DNA of 64,000 bases from UBA6055 sp965214085 (GCA_965214085.1 OZ243937.1:124001-188000); one strand, 5' to 3'; counted from the first letter of the stretch, positions 52,413 to 61,299 are shown. Notes: generated by a model from the letters alone, not told the origin. A program made the numbers and translations.

Positions 52413-52805
52413 ATGTATTGCGCTTACTGTGGGCGGCTGGCGCGCCGCTGCCAATGTCACAAGCCCGATAGCGACCTCGTCCGCTTCATGGCGCGTGGCG
52501 GTAAATCCTGCGCGCCGCGGCAGCGATCAAGCGCCTACAAGCGGGCGGTGCCGCCCCAGCTAAAGCGGCGCGAGCGGCAAGTTTTACGCGCCCATTATGC
52601 CGACTGGTTTGAGCGCTTGGCGGCGGAATACGGCGCAAGCTGCGCCAACTGCGGCCTCAGCGAAGCCCTGGAGCTGGACCATATCGTCCCCATCGCCAAA
52701 GGCGGCCGCTCGCAGTACGACAATTTGCAGCTGCTTTGCGCGGAATGCAACCGCATCAAAGGCAAATTGGCAGTCGATTGCCGCGCCCTCAGTCAGCGTG
52801 ATTGA
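52413..52805 (+). CDS. HNH endonuclease with an N-terminal zinc ribbon
   Basis: 130 residues. Residues about 75-120 carry the HNH fold: CANCGLSEALELDHIVPIAK, then NLQLLCAECNRIKG, in which LDH is the catalytic start, N the middle and the CxxC pairs a structural zinc. The first 16 residues, MYCAYCGRLARRCQCH, form a second Cys-rich knuckle. Gene-sized HNH proteins of this type are often in mobile elements or restriction systems, but nothing mobile adjoins. A good GGAG is present before the ATG. Confidence 0.9.
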   Translation: MYCAYCGRLARRCQCHKPDSDLVRFMARGGKSCAPRQRSSAYKRAVPPQLKRRERQVLRAHYADWFERLAAEYGASCANCGLSEALELDHIVPIAKGGRSQYDNLQLLCAECNRIKGKLAVDCRALSQRD

Positions 52806-52975
52806 AGCGCTGCCCCGGGATACCGCGGGCAATCGTTTCCTCGCGCTTATTTGTAAATTCCGCAATTTATTGCGACCACAATTGAGAGTTGTTACACTGG
52901 GTTGGCTATGGTGCAAGGGTGATTATTGCTTGCATCAGTGACTCTTGATTGATTAGTTCAAGATAGGAGACTTCC

Positions 52976-54649
52976 ATGAAAGTCAAAATCGGTATACTCA
53001 TTTCAATTCTTGTCCTATTGACGGGCGTGTTCGGCGTTGCGGCGCAGGACACCTTCTTCGGTAAAACTGCCGAAGATCTCTTCCCCATACCGGAAGTCGC
53101 GGAGACCGAACTCGAGCAGACGCTGGCCTTTGAGGCTCTGCTGAACGCTAACATCCCCGACGGCCACGCCCTCGGCGAAGGCAAGACGATCACCTTCGGC
53201 GTCTTGGGGCAAGGTTCGCGCGGCGGCATCTCCGGCACCGTCTATTTCTGGCGCAACGCTTTTGAAGCGGCCACTGGCGCTGAACTGGAAATCGTCGAGA
53301 TTCCCTATAATCAGCTCGGCACGACCATCCCGGCCGACTTCCTCACCCAGCAGTACACCTACGACGTCTTTATCGGCGCCGCCTGGCAATACGGTGACTG
53401 GGTCAGCAACGGCTGGATCCAACCGATTGACCAATGGCTCGGTGACGAGCGTTTCGCACATTGGACACCCGAGGACACGGCGCCGGCCTTCCGCGCCCTG
53501 CTGCAATGGGGTGGCGAGACCTACGGCACTCAGATGGACGGCGATGCTCAGCTGCTTTACTATCGTCACGATATCCTCAGCGATCCCGAATGGCAAGCTG
53601 CTTACGAAGCCGAAGTCGGCTCCCCCATGCCCTACCCAATTGTCACCTGGCAGGACCTGCTGGCCATCACCAGCTTCTTCAATGGCAAGGACTGGAACGG
53701 CGACGGCGAACCCGATGACGGCATCAGCCTGCACCTGGCGCCGGGCGGCCAGGGTCACTTCCACTTCGCCACGCTTTCGGCTTCCTTCGCCGTGACGCCC
53801 GCCGATGGCGATGATCCACGCGCCGTCAGCAAATACGACAACGTCTACTGGTTCGATCCGGATGACATGACGCCGCTGATCAACGAGCCGGGCCATGTCC
53901 GCGCGCTGGAATTCCTGCAAGAGTTGGCGGCCACCGGCCAAGAAGCGCAATTTGGCTGGCAGCTGGGCGAAGCCTGGGATAACTTCCTCGGCGGCAACGC
54001 CATCGCCACCTTCAGCTGGGGCGATGTCGGCTCGCTGTCGCAGAATATCGAACGCTCCGCGATTCGTGGCGTCCTAGGCGCGGATGTGACGCCATGCTCC
54101 AGCGAATGGTACGACCGCGAAATCGGCGAATTCGTCGTCGACGCCGAAAACCCCAATTGCGTCGGCAATACCACCGGCGGCAGCTGGCACCCCACCATGT
54201 CGTCCTTCACCGAGAATCCCGAACTGACCTATTTCTACATGGCGCTGATCGCCAACCCGTCCATCAACTTCTACAATGCGACCACCGGTTGGCAGGGCGT
54301 CGATCCTTGCTGCACCTACCAACTGTATGAGCCGCGCGGCACAGCCGTCTCCGAAGATTATACGGCGGTGGGCTTTGATGCCGGCGACATGGAGCGCTAC
54401 ATCAACGCTTACGGCTCCAACGTCTACGACAAGCCGACCTCGCTGACTTATCTGCGTATACCCGGCACGCTGGAATACATTCAGGAAACGCTGGATATCC
54501 GCTTGTCCGAGGCGATGACGGGGCAGGCATCGGCGCAAGAAGCGTTGGACAACACGGCTGAAGACTGGGAAGAAATCACCGACGACCTGGATGTTGACAG
54601 CCAGTTGGAGATTTACCAGCAATCCATCGGCTACAGCGGGGATATGTAA
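52976..54649 (+). CDS. Extracellular solute-binding protein of a third carbohydrate importer
   Basis: 557 residues with signal peptide (MKVKIGILISILVLLTGVFG, cleavage near VAAQD). It is longer than usual family 1 binding proteins (400-480). Notable are the N-terminal about 50-residue extension before ITFGVLGQGSRGG, and a calcium-loop-like GKDWNGDGEPDDGISL in the middle. The C-terminal third has several Cys residues (DPCCTYQLYEP). It begins an operon with two permeases and an oxidoreductase, separated by two hairpins. Sugar ligand unknown. Confidence 0.92.
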   Translation: MKVKIGILISILVLLTGVFGVAAQDTFFGKTAEDLFPIPEVAETELEQTLAFEALLNANIPDGHALGEGKTITFGVLGQGSRGGISGTVYFWRNAFEAATGAELEIVEIPYNQLGTTIPADFLTQQYTYDVFIGAAWQYGDWVSNGWIQPIDQWLGDERFAHWTPEDTAPAFRALLQWGGETYGTQMDGDAQLLYYRHDILSDPEWQAAYEAEVGSPMPYPIVTWQDLLAITSFFNGKDWNGDGEPDDGISLHLAPGGQGHFHFATLSASFAVTPADGDDPRAVSKYDNVYWFDPDDMTPLINEPGHVRALEFLQELAATGQEAQFGWQLGEAWDNFLGGNAIATFSWGDVGSLSQNIERSAIRGVLGADVTPCSSEWYDREIGEFVVDAENPNCVGNTTGGSWHPTMSSFTENPELTYFYMALIANPSINFYNATTGWQGVDPCCTYQLYEPRGTAVSEDYTAVGFDAGDMERYINAYGSNVYDKPTSLTYLRIPGTLEYIQETLDIRLSEAMTGQASAQEALDNTAEDWEEITDDLDVDSQLEIYQQSIGYSGDM

Positions 54650-54679
54650 TCTGGGTGAACTACCCACCCGCGCGACAAC

Positions 54680-54750
54680 TGTAGGGGCGGGCCTTGGCTC
54701 GCCCACCGCAGCGTATGACTGTAGGGGCGACTCTGTGAGTCGCCCGCCGG
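54680..54750. repeat. Two GTAGGGGC hairpin modules between binding protein and permease
   Basis: TGTAGGGGCGGGCCTTGGCTCGCCC (stem GGGCGGGCC with a near-complement) at 54680-54704, then TGTAGGGGCGACTCTGTGAG to TCGCCC at 54720-54745, where GGGCGACTC pairs exactly with GAGTCGCCC. They probably reduce or stabilise transcripts downstream of the binding-protein gene. Confidence 0.75.
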
Positions 54751-54781
54751 CCGCAAAAGAAATCTACCAGGGCAGGCACGT

Positions 54782-55660
54782 ATGACTAACAACCGAGCTA
54801 AGTACCTCTTCCTTATGCCCGGCGTTATATGGATCCTGGCATTTACCTTATTCCCGCTGATTTATTCCTTCGGCTTGAGCCTGACGAATTACAGATTGGG
54901 ACGAGATCCCAAGTATATTGGATTTGAGAATTACGCCGAGATCTTGGGCATCGGCGATGAGAAGATCGACAAGAAGGCAGTCAGCACGGCGAGCTTCAGC
55001 GCCTTTCTCTTCATGGGCAGCACGGCCACGACGCTGTTATTCGGCACCTTTGTCGCTTGGGTATTCAACCACAGCCTGCCGTTCTTGCGACAAATGCGAG
55101 CGATTATCACTATGCCGCTTTTCGCCGCGCCTATCGCCGTCGGCTGGCTGGGCGTGGTCATCTTCAATGAGCAATCGGGCCCGCTGAATAATGTCTTGGA
55201 AGGTATCGGCTTGGGGCGGGTCAACTGGTTTATTGAGCCGATGCCGGCGCGCCTCGCCGTCATGTTCACCGATGTATGGCAGTGGACGCCTTTCGTCTTC
55301 ATCGTGGTGTTGGCGGCTATGCAAGCCGTGCCCGATGATCTCTACGAATCCGCGCGGCTGGATACCAAGTCGAATTGGCAGCTTTTTAAGTCGATCACTT
55401 TCCCGATGATTGCGCCGGCGCTGGGCACCGTGATGCTGCTGCGCATGGTCGAATCGCTGAAGATAATCGACATTCCTTTCAGCCTGACGCGCGGCGGCCC
55501 CGGCTCGGTAACGCAAACTTACGTCTACTATGCTTACGAAAAGGGGCTGATCGGCAGCTTCCAATTGGGCGAGGCGGCGGCGCTGGCTTATCTGCTGGTG
55601 GTGGTCGCCATAGTTGTGTCCTCGGTCTATTTCTATCGCGTTCGCGAGCGCTTCGAGTAG
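54782..55660 (+). CDS. Carbohydrate ABC transporter permease (MalF type)
   Basis: 292 residues with six helices. Starts LFLMPGVIWILAFTLFPLIY; EAA loop in VPDDLYESARLDTKSNWQLF, then SITFPMIAPALGTVMLLRMV. Coupled with the second permease, whose frame begins 14 bases after its stop. No ATPase gene is present in the operon, as in the second importer, so both may share one ATPase encoded elsewhere. Confidence 0.93.
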   Translation: MTNNRAKYLFLMPGVIWILAFTLFPLIYSFGLSLTNYRLGRDPKYIGFENYAEILGIGDEKIDKKAVSTASFSAFLFMGSTATTLLFGTFVAWVFNHSLPFLRQMRAIITMPLFAAPIAVGWLGVVIFNEQSGPLNNVLEGIGLGRVNWFIEPMPARLAVMFTDVWQWTPFVFIVVLAAMQAVPDDLYESARLDTKSNWQLFKSITFPMIAPALGTVMLLRMVESLKIIDIPFSLTRGGPGSVTQTYVYYAYEKGLIGSFQLGEAAALAYLLVVVAIVVSSVYFYRVRERFE

Positions 55661-55674
55661 GGGTGGCGACGAGT

Positions 55675-56541
55675 ATGAGCCAAGAACGCAGCGCAGCAAA
55701 GCAGGTATCAATTGGCGGCTCCTTTGGCGATCGCATTATTGTCGCCCTGGCGATCGTCTGCACCTTCATCGCCTTTTCGCCCTTCGGCTATGCCGCTTTG
55801 ACCTCTTTCAAGTCGGAATGGAAAGACGGCTCTATTATCCCCTTTGTGCAATTTCAGCCTAGCTTGCAGAATTGGCAATCGGAGTTCGGCTCCGGTGGAC
55901 CGGAGACTTTCAAGGCGCTGCGCAACAGCACGCTGATTTCGCTGGGCGCAACTATCGTGGCGACTTCGTTAGGCACGCTGGCGGGTTATGGGCTGGCGCG
56001 CTTCAAGTACGGCATCGGCAACCGCAATCTGGTTTCCTGGTTTTTGTCACAGCGCTTCCTGCCTCCGGTGGCCACGTTGATCCCCTTTGTATTGATGTTC
56101 CGCGACCTAAATTTGCTGGACACCTTGGCTGGCATGGTCATTGTCAACGCCACTTTTACCTTGCCCTTCGCTACCTTGATCATGCGCGATTACTTCGCAG
56201 ATCTGCCGAATGAATTGCGCGAGGCGGCACTGGTAGATGGCGCCAGCGAATTTACGACTTTCTGGCGCATCGCGCTGCCATTGGCGAAACCGGCCTTGGT
56301 CGCATCAACGCTTATCTGCTTCGCGTTCTCCTGGAACGAGTTCCTCTTTGCCAGCGTACTCGCCAATCGCGACTGGAAGCCTTATCCCATGCTGGTGGCC
56401 GGCTCTGATACTGTGCGCGGCATTGATTTCGGCTTCGTCACCACCCGTATGCTGATCGCCGTCACCGTGCCAGTCATTTTGTCCTTGATGGTGCAGCGCT
56501 TTATCGTGCGCGGCTTGACCTTTGGCGCGGTAAAGGGCTAA
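55675..56541 (+). CDS. Carbohydrate ABC transporter permease (MalG type)
   Basis: 288 residues. EAA loop LPNELREAALVDGASEFTTF with the following ALPLAKPALVASTLICF; standard C-terminus QRFIVRGLTFGAVKG. ATG 55675 is preferred; a GTG start at 55663 is in frame. It pairs with the permease above and the binding protein at 52976. After the stop comes a GTAGGGGC hairpin (56561-56590), so the message may end or be reduced there. Confidence 0.93.
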   Translation: MSQERSAAKQVSIGGSFGDRIIVALAIVCTFIAFSPFGYAALTSFKSEWKDGSIIPFVQFQPSLQNWQSEFGSGGPETFKALRNSTLISLGATIVATSLGTLAGYGLARFKYGIGNRNLVSWFLSQRFLPPVATLIPFVLMFRDLNLLDTLAGMVIVNATFTLPFATLIMRDYFADLPNELREAALVDGASEFTTFWRIALPLAKPALVASTLICFAFSWNEFLFASVLANRDWKPYPMLVAGSDTVRGIDFGFVTTRMLIAVTVPVILSLMVQRFIVRGLTFGAVKG

Positions 56542-56560
56542 TCCATTCCCCACAGCATGA

Positions 56561-56590
56561 TGTAGGGGCGACCAATTGGTCGCCCGTTCG
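56561..56590. repeat. GTAGGGGC hairpin module after permease gene
   Basis: TGTAGGGGCGACCAATTGGT followed by CGCCCGTTCG: GGGCGACCAA pairs with TTGGTCGCCC with no loop spare, a perfect palindrome-like stem. Confidence 0.7.
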
Positions 56591-56709
56591 CCCATTGTGG
56601 CGGCGAGCCGCGACTCCCCCGAACTCTGTAAACTGTCGGCGGCGCAGTTTCGACGCATGCGCTATAATCAGCGCGTTTGCGCCACCAAGACACCTGATGA
56701 GGATCACAA

Positions 56710-57843
56710 ATGACCCAAGGCAAAGTCAAGATCGGCATCGTCGGCACAGGCAGCGTCGGCGCCGATCATATCGACCATGTCATCGCCCTGCCGGACACAG
56801 AATTAAGCGCGCTCTGCGACCGGGAATTCGCGCTGCTGGAAGCCGACGCCTATCCTGATATCCCCCGATACACTGATTATGAGCAGATGTTGGAGACGGC
56901 CGATCTGGACGCGGTCATCATCGCCACCCCGCACTATGATCACCCCGATATGTGCTTGACTGCCTTTGAGCGCGGCTTGCATGTGCTGGTGGAGAAGCCG
57001 ATCGCCGTGCATGTGCAGGAGGCGGAGCGTTTGCTGCAGGGCGCTCGCGCCGCCAAACGCGCTAACCCTGAGCTAGTCTTTGCCGCCATGTTTATGCAGC
57101 GCACCTGGAGCCAGTGGCGCAAGATCAAGGAGATCATCGATAGCGGCGCGCTGGGCTCGCTGATGCGCTGCAGCTGGATCATCACGGACTGGTTTCGCAC
57201 CCAGTATTATTTCGACAGCCGGCCCTGGCGGGGCAAATGGAGCAGCGAAGGCGGCGGCGTTCTGATGAATCAGTGCCCGCACAATCTCGATCTCTACCAG
57301 TGGCTGGTGGGCTTGCCGGATCGGGTCAACGGCCAAGTCAGCTTTGGCAAACATCATCGCATCGAAGTTGAGGACGAGGTGACGGCATACTTCGAATACG
57401 ACAATGGCATGGTGGGCCATTTCATCGCGTCCACCGCTGAATCGCCCGGGACCAATCGTCTGGAAATCGCCGGCGATTGCGGCAAGCTCGTCTACGAGGA
57501 CGATGAACTGGCGCTTTATCGGAACGAGTGGTCAGCCAGCCGGCATATCCGCGAAGCCGGCAAGGGCGACAAGCTGCCAGTCAGTCGTGAGCTGGTTCCA
57601 TTCGAAGCGCGCCGGACCAACCAGCACGAATGTATCATTGAGAACTTCGCCGATGCCATCCTGAATGGCGCTGAGTTGATCGCGCCGGCGGAAGAGGGCT
57701 TGAACTCGGTGATTCTGAATAACGCCATCATTCTATCGGCGCATAAACAGGCGACGGTCTCGCTGCCGATAGACGCGCAAGAATACGCCGACCTGCTTCA
57801 GGCTTACATTGAGCAACCGCCAGAGCCGGGCCGCAACCGGTAG
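56710..57843 (+). CDS. Gfo/Idh/MocA-family oxidoreductase
   Basis: 377 residues. N-terminal NAD(P)-binding KIGIVGTGSVGADHIDHVIA, then the conserved VEKPIAVHVQEAERLLQGA and the C-terminal alpha/beta domain with SSEGGGVLMNQCPHNLDLYQ, where the catalytic His (PHNLD) is placed. These enzymes oxidise or reduce sugars such as inositol, glucose or amino sugars. It directly follows the importer, which makes it the likely first catabolic enzyme for the transported sugar. A TATAAT lies at 56662-56667, so it may also have its own promoter. Confidence 0.93.
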   Translation: MTQGKVKIGIVGTGSVGADHIDHVIALPDTELSALCDREFALLEADAYPDIPRYTDYEQMLETADLDAVIIATPHYDHPDMCLTAFERGLHVLVEKPIAVHVQEAERLLQGARAAKRANPELVFAAMFMQRTWSQWRKIKEIIDSGALGSLMRCSWIITDWFRTQYYFDSRPWRGKWSSEGGGVLMNQCPHNLDLYQWLVGLPDRVNGQVSFGKHHRIEVEDEVTAYFEYDNGMVGHFIASTAESPGTNRLEIAGDCGKLVYEDDELALYRNEWSASRHIREAGKGDKLPVSRELVPFEARRTNQHECIIENFADAILNGAELIAPAEEGLNSVILNNAIILSAHKQATVSLPIDAQEYADLLQAYIEQPPEPGRNR

Positions 57844-57860
57844 TAGCTCAATACAATTTC

Positions 57861-57937
57861 GTTCGGACGAGCCAATGGCTCGCCCCTACATCTTCACCCA
57901 CAAAATAACGCCTGTAGGGGCCAGCCATTGGCTGAAC
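57861..57937. repeat. Pair of GTAGGGGC hairpin modules, inverted to each other
   Basis: The first reads toward GGCTCGCCCCTACA, the second TGTAGGGGCCAGCCATTGGC. Together with a degenerate CCCCTTCCCC repeat (58022-58072) they fill the gap 57844-58090, where no gene is seen. Confidence 0.65.
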
Positions 57938-58090
57938 CGTTGTGACGAGTCCCGCGTTTTTCAAAACTGTCCTGTTCTCAGCTCATCCTGGGGTAGGGGG
58001 CTTCAAAGCGCGAACTCGCTGATAGAACTCCCCTTCCCCCTTTATGGGGCCGGGGAATGGAGGTTGCGGGGGGCGAGCACCTACGTCGGC

Positions 58091-58768
58091 TCAGTCCAGG
58101 ACGAGGATATGCAGCTCGCGCGGGCCGTGGGCGCCTTTGACAAGCTGATGGCCGATATCGGCGGTTTTGCTAGGTCCGGTGACGATGACGGTATTGCTGG
58201 CCTGCTTGAAGGCTGGATAGCCCTGCGCTGCCTGGGAAGCCTGCCAAGTCTCAAGATCGTCCAGGAGTTGGTCTGCGGTCATCAAGGCGATATGGCGATC
58301 GGGCAATAGCGAGGCGCTGCGCGGGCGTCCGGCGCCGCTTTCCAGCACCAGGCTGCCGGTGGCTGCCAGCGCAGCCGAAACCCCGGTGATGCCGACGCGA
58401 ACATCGCCATCGTCCGGCCGCGCGACCGATACATCCAGCGATGCCAGCAACTCCTGCAAGCCGGCGTAGGGCAGGTGGTCCTCAGCCCAGCTCAGCACCG
58501 ACTTGTCGCCATCCAGCAAGTCCATAATTTGTTCCAGCGCTTCGCCCCGGCTCATGCGATAGACGACGCAGCCCAGCGCTTCCGCCTCGCGGGTGAAGAG
58601 CTTGAGGCGGTCGTCAGCGCTCAGCTCGGGCAGGGGCAGCATGCGGCGGCGTTCTTCTCCCTCCCTCATCTTGGGATGCCCGCCATAGAGATGGCGGGAG
58701 GGGGTTAGGGGGTGGGGGCTTGCCTGCGCTTGGCGAAGCCGGCTGAGAATGCGATCACGCGCGGTCAT
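58091..58768 (-). CDS. lutC: LUD-domain protein LutC (lactate utilisation subunit) with repeat-derived insertion
   Basis: 225 residues. The LUD-domain core has LDGDKSVLSWAEDHLPYAGL, VRVGITGVSAALAATGSLVL and SLLPDRHIALMTADQLLDDL, like LutC/YkgG. LutABC is an iron-sulfur oxidase system for L-lactate. Between the normal start (MTARDRILSRLRQAQASP) and the domain lie about 20 residues (HPLTPSRHLYGGHPKMREGE) whose DNA is the intergenic G/C-rich repeat, so part of this gene has been made from a repeat. Its start also exists in two further tandem copies upstream. Confidence 0.88.
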   Translation of the reverse strand: MTARDRILSRLRQAQASPHPLTPSRHLYGGHPKMREGEERRRMLPLPELSADDRLKLFTREAEALGCVVYRMSRGEALEQIMDLLDGDKSVLSWAEDHLPYAGLQELLASLDVSVARPDDGDVRVGITGVSAALAATGSLVLESGAGRPRSASLLPDRHIALMTADQLLDDLETWQASQAAQGYPAFKQASNTVIVTGPSKTADIGHQLVKGAHGPRELHILVLD

Positions 58769-58884
58769 AAAAGTCCCTCCCTCATCTTGGGATGCCCGCC
58801 ATAGAGATGGCGGGAGGGGGTTAGGGGGTGGGGGCTTGCCTGCGCTTGGCGAAGTCGGCTGAGAATGCGATCACGCGCGGTCAT
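58765..58884 (-). CDS. 39-codon duplicate of the lutC start, copy 2
   Basis: ATG 58884 begins MTARDRILSRLRQAQASP and ends MREGLL, with the stop overlapping the ATG of full-length lutC (58768). It carries the repeat-derived residues but no LUD domain. Either translated and coupled, or a by-product of tandem duplication. Confidence 0.5.
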   Translation of the reverse strand: MTARDRILSRLRQAQASPHPLTPSRHLYGGHPKMREGLL

Positions 58885-59000
58885 GAAAGTCCCTCCCTCA
58901 TCTTGGGATGCCCGCCATAGAGATGGCGGGAGGGGGTTAGGGGGTGGGGGCTTGCCTGCGCTTGGCGAAGTCGGCTGATAATGCGATCACGCGCGGTCAT
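58881..59000 (-). CDS. 39-codon duplicate of the lutC start, copy 3
   Basis: ATG 59000 overlaps the stop of lutB (58997-58999); the frame MTARDRIISRLRQAQASP...MREGLS ends at TGA overlapping ATG 58884. As with copy 2 there is no functional domain. Confidence 0.5.
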   Translation of the reverse strand: MTARDRIISRLRQAQASPHPLTPSRHLYGGHPKMREGLS

Positions 59001-60436
59001 GAAAGTCCCTCCCTCATCTTGGGGGAGGGGTTTGGGGTGGGGGCACGTTCCTTCCAGAGTTGACGGAAGGGCTTGGGCGCGAAATCGGGGAAATCGCGGT
59101 GCTTGCTCCAATTGCCCAGGATGCCGGGCATGTAATCGCCCATGATATGTTGGCCGGCGCGGGCGGCTTTCCCGCCCAGGGAGAAGCGCGTAGGCGAGGT
59201 CATGCCGACGGCCCACATTTTCATGGCCGCGTCCCAACCGGTCTTCGAGTGGCCCTCGCGCACCAGGTCCCAGCGCAGGTCGAGCAGCATGCGCGGCAAG
59301 TCGATATCGACCGGGCAGACTTGTTTGCAGCTGCCGCAGAGGCTGCTGGCGTGGGGCAGGGGCTGCGCATTTTCCAAGCCGACCAGCAGCGGCGTCAGCA
59401 CCGCGCCGATTGGGCCGCCGTAGACCCAGCCGTAAGCGTGCCCCCCCGTGCTGCGATAGACCGGGCAGGCGTTCTGGCAAGCGCCGCAGCGGATGCAGGT
59501 CAGGGCTTCGGCGTAGTCCGTGCCGTAGATCTTCGAGCGACCGTTGTCGACCAGGATGACATAACTGTACTCGGGACCGTCACCCTCGGCATCACGCCCG
59601 GGGCCATTCAGGATATTGGTGTAGACCGTCAGCTTCTGGCCGGTCGAGCTGCTGGGCAGCACTTGGGTCAGGGTGGCGTAATCTTCGACTGTCTCGACGA
59701 TCTTCTCGATGCCGACCAAGGCGATATGCACACGTGGCATGGAGGTGCACAGGCGGCCGTTGCCCTCGTTCATCACCAATCCAATGGAGCCCGTCTCGGC
59801 GATGAGAAAGTTGCCGCCGGAGATGCCCATATCGGCGCTGAGGAAGTCCTCGCGCAGCATCTTGCGGGCGAAAGCCACCATCTCTTCAGCGTCGTCAGTC
59901 GGCGCCATATCCAGCTCGCGCACGAAAATATCGCGAATCTCGGCTTTAGTCTTGTGCATGACCGGCGCCACGATATGGCTCGGCGTTTCCTTGTTGAGCT
60001 GGATGATGTATTCGCCCAGGTCAGTCTCGACAACGCGCAGACCGGCCGCCTCCATCGCATGGTTGACGCCCAGCTCTTCGCTGAGCATGCTTTTGCTTTT
60101 GGTGACCGACGCCACGCCGTGACGCCGCGCGATATCCAGCACCAGTTGATTGGCTTCGGCGGCGTCTTCCGCCCATTCGACTTGCCAACCATTAGTAATC
60201 AAATTGCGCTCGGCGCTCTCCAGCAGATCGGGCAGCTTGCGCAGGGCGCGGCGTTTGGCTTCGGCCGCTTGCTGGCGCATGTGCTCGCCGTGCTCTTGAC
60301 TGTGCGCGAACATGGTCTCGGCGCGCCTCTGATAGCCGCCGCGCGTGCCAGCGCCAACCGCCTGCTGCAAGTCGGGGTTGTGCAGCGCGATATCGGCCAG
60401 GGCGACGAAGTCGTTAGATTTGAGTTCGACGCTCAT
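58997..60436 (-). CDS. lutB: LutB-type iron-sulfur cluster-binding lactate utilisation protein
   Basis: 479 residues. A LUD domain (about 80-300) is followed by two ferredoxin-like cluster sites, CIRCGACQNACPVYR and CGSCKQVCPVDIDLPRM. The C-terminus APTPNPSPKMREGLS is not family sequence; it is translated from the intergenic repeat that has invaded the 3' end of the gene. Its start overlaps the stop of lutA (ATGA). With LutA and LutC it oxidises L-lactate to pyruvate in the cytoplasm. Confidence 0.93.
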   Translation of the reverse strand: MSVELKSNDFVALADIALHNPDLQQAVGAGTRGGYQRRAETMFAHSQEHGEHMRQQAAEAKRRALRKLPDLLESAERNLITNGWQVEWAEDAAEANQLVLDIARRHGVASVTKSKSMLSEELGVNHAMEAAGLRVVETDLGEYIIQLNKETPSHIVAPVMHKTKAEIRDIFVRELDMAPTDDAEEMVAFARKMLREDFLSADMGISGGNFLIAETGSIGLVMNEGNGRLCTSMPRVHIALVGIEKIVETVEDYATLTQVLPSSSTGQKLTVYTNILNGPGRDAEGDGPEYSYVILVDNGRSKIYGTDYAEALTCIRCGACQNACPVYRSTGGHAYGWVYGGPIGAVLTPLLVGLENAQPLPHASSLCGSCKQVCPVDIDLPRMLLDLRWDLVREGHSKTGWDAAMKMWAVGMTSPTRFSLGGKAARAGQHIMGDYMPGILGNWSKHRDFPDFAPKPFRQLWKERAPTPNPSPKMREGLS

Positions 60437-61212
60437 GCTCGCTCCTTGGGCAGGGCCTTTGCCAGCACATCGGCCAGATGCACGACGCGCTTGGCCGATT
60501 TGCGCCTCGACAGACCGCCGTTCATTTGTGTCAAGCAGCTGACATCGCCGGTGACGATGGTGTCAGCCGCCGAGTCGTTGATGTTCTGCACTTTGTTTTG
60601 CAGCATGTCGTTGCTGAGCTCGGGCATCTTGACGCTGAACAAGCCGCCGAAGCCACAGCAGACTTCGCATTCATTCAGTTCCGTCATTTCCGCGTTGCCC
60701 AGATGCGCCAGCAAATCGCGCGAGGCGCCGCCCAAGCCCAAGCCGCGCAAGCCATGGCAAGCATCGTGAAAGGCGAATGACTCCCTGGCTGGCAAGCGCA
60801 GGTCGAGATCCACGATGCCCAGCCCGTCGACCAGAAACTCGCTGAACTCCCAGGTGATCGAGGCGATGCGCTGTGCCTCCTGGTAAAGCTCGCCGTCGTC
60901 GGGCGTGAACAAGCTGGGGTATTCGTGCCGCAGCATGGTAGCGCAAGAGCCGGAAGGTGTGACGATGACTTCGGCGTCTTTGAAGGCTTTGAAGAAATGC
61001 CGGGCAACCGTGCGCGCCTCGTCGCGGTAACCGGAGTTAAATGCCGGCTGGCCGCAGCAGGTCTGCGCCGGCGGGAAGTCGACGCGGACGCCGACATGCT
61101 CCAGAATATCGACCACCGACAGGCCAGTGCCGGGATAGATCATGTCAACGATGCAGGTGACGAAGAGGGAGACTCTTTTGCCGGCTGGCGATTCGCGTTC
61201 GGGCAGCGCCAT
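60433..61212 (-). CDS. lutA: LutA-type (CCG-domain) lactate utilisation protein
   Basis: 259 residues. Two CCG domains: QTCCGQPAFNSGYRDEAR and CEVCCGFGGLFSVKMPELSN; the opening VSLFVTCIVDMIYPGTGLSV and the mid-protein VIVTPSGSCATMLRHEYP are typical. The CCG domains bind an iron-sulfur cluster or thiols. First gene of lutABC. An extension to a GTG at 61227 (MKASYMALPER) is possible. Confidence 0.93.
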   Translation of the reverse strand: MALPERESPAGKRVSLFVTCIVDMIYPGTGLSVVDILEHVGVRVDFPPAQTCCGQPAFNSGYRDEARTVARHFFKAFKDAEVIVTPSGSCATMLRHEYPSLFTPDDGELYQEAQRIASITWEFSEFLVDGLGIVDLDLRLPARESFAFHDACHGLRGLGLGGASRDLLAHLGNAEMTELNECEVCCGFGGLFSVKMPELSNDMLQNKVQNINDSAADTIVTGDVSCLTQMNGGLSRRKSAKRVVHLADVLAKALPKERA

Positions 61213-61269
61213 GTAGCTCGCTTTCACAGTCTAGGCTAGACTACGAAGCGTAGTGTACCGAAAACCTGC

Positions 61270-61299
61270 CTGACAAGCGATAAGCGTTTTTGTTACAAT
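61270..61299 (+). promoter_or_regulatory. xylA promoter
   Basis: -35 CTGACA, 18-base spacer, -10 TACAAT (61294-61299), about 37 bases before the xylA ATG. Confidence 0.6.

Larger units (their letters stand above)
58661..59008. repeat. Three tandem 116-bp units carrying the lutC start
   Basis: Starts of CTCCCTCATCTTGGGATG recur at 58661, 58777 and 58893 (period 116), with a partial fourth at 59009. Each unit includes the repeat element, then (reverse strand) the first codons and ATG of lutC. The units differ at only a few positions (for example GAAGCC/GAAGTC and GAGAAT/GATAAT). Confidence 0.9.

Noticed and set aside
59060..60769. 569-codon open frame opposite lutB/lutA
   Set aside because: Spans two coupled genes with clear cluster motifs on the other strand, and has no ribosome site or recognisable domain.
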